Assembly: GCA_024650095.1 (NCBI GenBank)
Contig: JANKMV010000008.1
Location: 1-16,606 of the forward strand
Length of the DNA stretch: 16,606 nt
Source: Bacillota bacterium
Lineage (GTDB): Bacteria > Bacillota > Dethiobacteria > Dethiobacterales > Dethiobacteraceae
Reading direction: 5' to 3'
This document shows, piece by piece, positions 16,275 to 16,606 of the stretch. A model generated the notes under the pieces. The model had not been told where the DNA came from and made no database searches. It saw only the letters and a list, made by a program, of their open reading frames with translations. A program made the position numbers and the translations under genes. Every line of letters starts with the position of its first letter. Positions within the stretch are counted from its first letter, which is position 1.

Positions 16275-16606
16275 CTATTCTAGGTTTTCCGGCTTCGTTA
16301 ATCGTTGTCGAAATAGCCGTGCTCGTTCCCTGTCCCGCTCCAAAACATCTAGCGAACGTCCGGTAAGTGTCTGTAAATTGGCGGGCCTCTGTAGCACCAT
16401 CAATTCCTTTAGTATTTTTCCTGGTATGTCTTCAATTAATCCTAAATCGATACCTAAACGTACATCGGATAGTAAATGCATAGCCTCTTGCGAGGATATA
16501 AGGCGGGCATGACTAAGTACGCCAAACGCCCGGTTGACCCGATCTGAAATACGATCTCTTCCTTCATTCAAGAGAATTTGTCTTGCCTGTGCTTCCTGTT
16601 CAACGA
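16275..16606 (-). CDS. mcsB: C-terminal part of protein-arginine kinase McsB, cut by the window edge
   Basis: The frame is open from the window edge to the TAG at 16277-16275 and encodes 109 visible residues, from [10 protein letters not shown] to LTKPENLE. McsB phosphorylates arginines on misfolded or regulatory proteins to target them to ClpC-ClpP. The segment [20 protein letters not shown] and the following [14 protein letters not shown] are characteristic of the McsB C-terminus. The kinase active-site region lies outside the window. The clpC ribosome binding site overlaps the mcsB stop codon, a tight coupling that supports the ctsR-mcsA-mcsB-clpC operon typical of Firmicutes; ctsR and mcsA would lie beyond the right edge. 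Confidence 0.93.
   Translation of the reverse strand, partial: VEQEAQARQILLNEGRDRISDRVNRAFGVLSHARLISSQEAMHLLSDVRLGIDLGLIEDIPGKILKELMVLQRPANLQTLTGRSLDVLERDRERARLFRQRLTKPENLE

Overview
The window looks like chromosome from a spore-forming, anaerobic member of the Bacillota (Clostridia, Peptococcaceae- or acetogen-like). It combines sporulation and cell-wall genes (spoIID, murA, ywmB), the Gram-positive stress pair mcsB-clpC, and a Wood-Ljungdahl carbon monoxide dehydrogenase/acetyl-CoA synthase (CODH/ACS) gene block. Almost every gene has a strong AGGAGG-type ribosome binding site, as is usual for the phylum. The exact genus cannot be told from the sequence.

Layout: all main genes except one are on the minus strand, so transcription runs from high to low coordinates. 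From the right edge: the 3' end of mcsB (16606-16275), clpC (16264-13805) with an intrinsic terminator, then a 426-nt leader region holding a second intrinsic terminator and a possible 47-codon small ORF. Next is the CODH/ACS block: cooC (nickel insertion), acsA (CODH), acsB (ACS), acsC (corrinoid protein large subunit) and acsV (corrinoid reactivator). The block ends abruptly: acsV lacks about 100 C-terminal residues, and acsD and acsE, which often follow, are absent. On the plus strand, converging on this broken end, is a PhoU-like helical protein (4311-4922). Left of it, divergently, are ywmB (4120-3371), murA (2965-1697, terminator overlapping its stop codon), a three-unit tandem repeat array, spoIID (1187-177) and the 5' end of an unrecognised gene running off the left edge.

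How the genes work together: CooC loads nickel. AcsA makes CO from CO2, or oxidises CO. AcsC, with its partner AcsD (not in this window), brings the methyl group on a corrinoid. AcsB joins methyl, CO and CoA into acetyl-CoA. AcsV reductively reactivates the corrinoid when it falls into the Co(II) state. MurA makes the first committed cell-wall precursor, and SpoIID trims peptidoglycan during engulfment.

The most notable non-coding content is a family of four 24-nt elements identical to each other. Each is a GTAG head followed by a perfect 9-bp hairpin, the layout of REP sequences mobilised by REP-associated tyrosine transposases. Three lie in tandem repeats between murA and spoIID, and one lies about 110 bp beyond the truncated acsV. 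The other notable points are the truncated acsV itself, the terminator-bearing leader of the acs operon, and stem-loops between the acs cistrons. I found no clearly new multi-gene system; the leads worth following are the broken acs operon, its leader, and the REP-like family.
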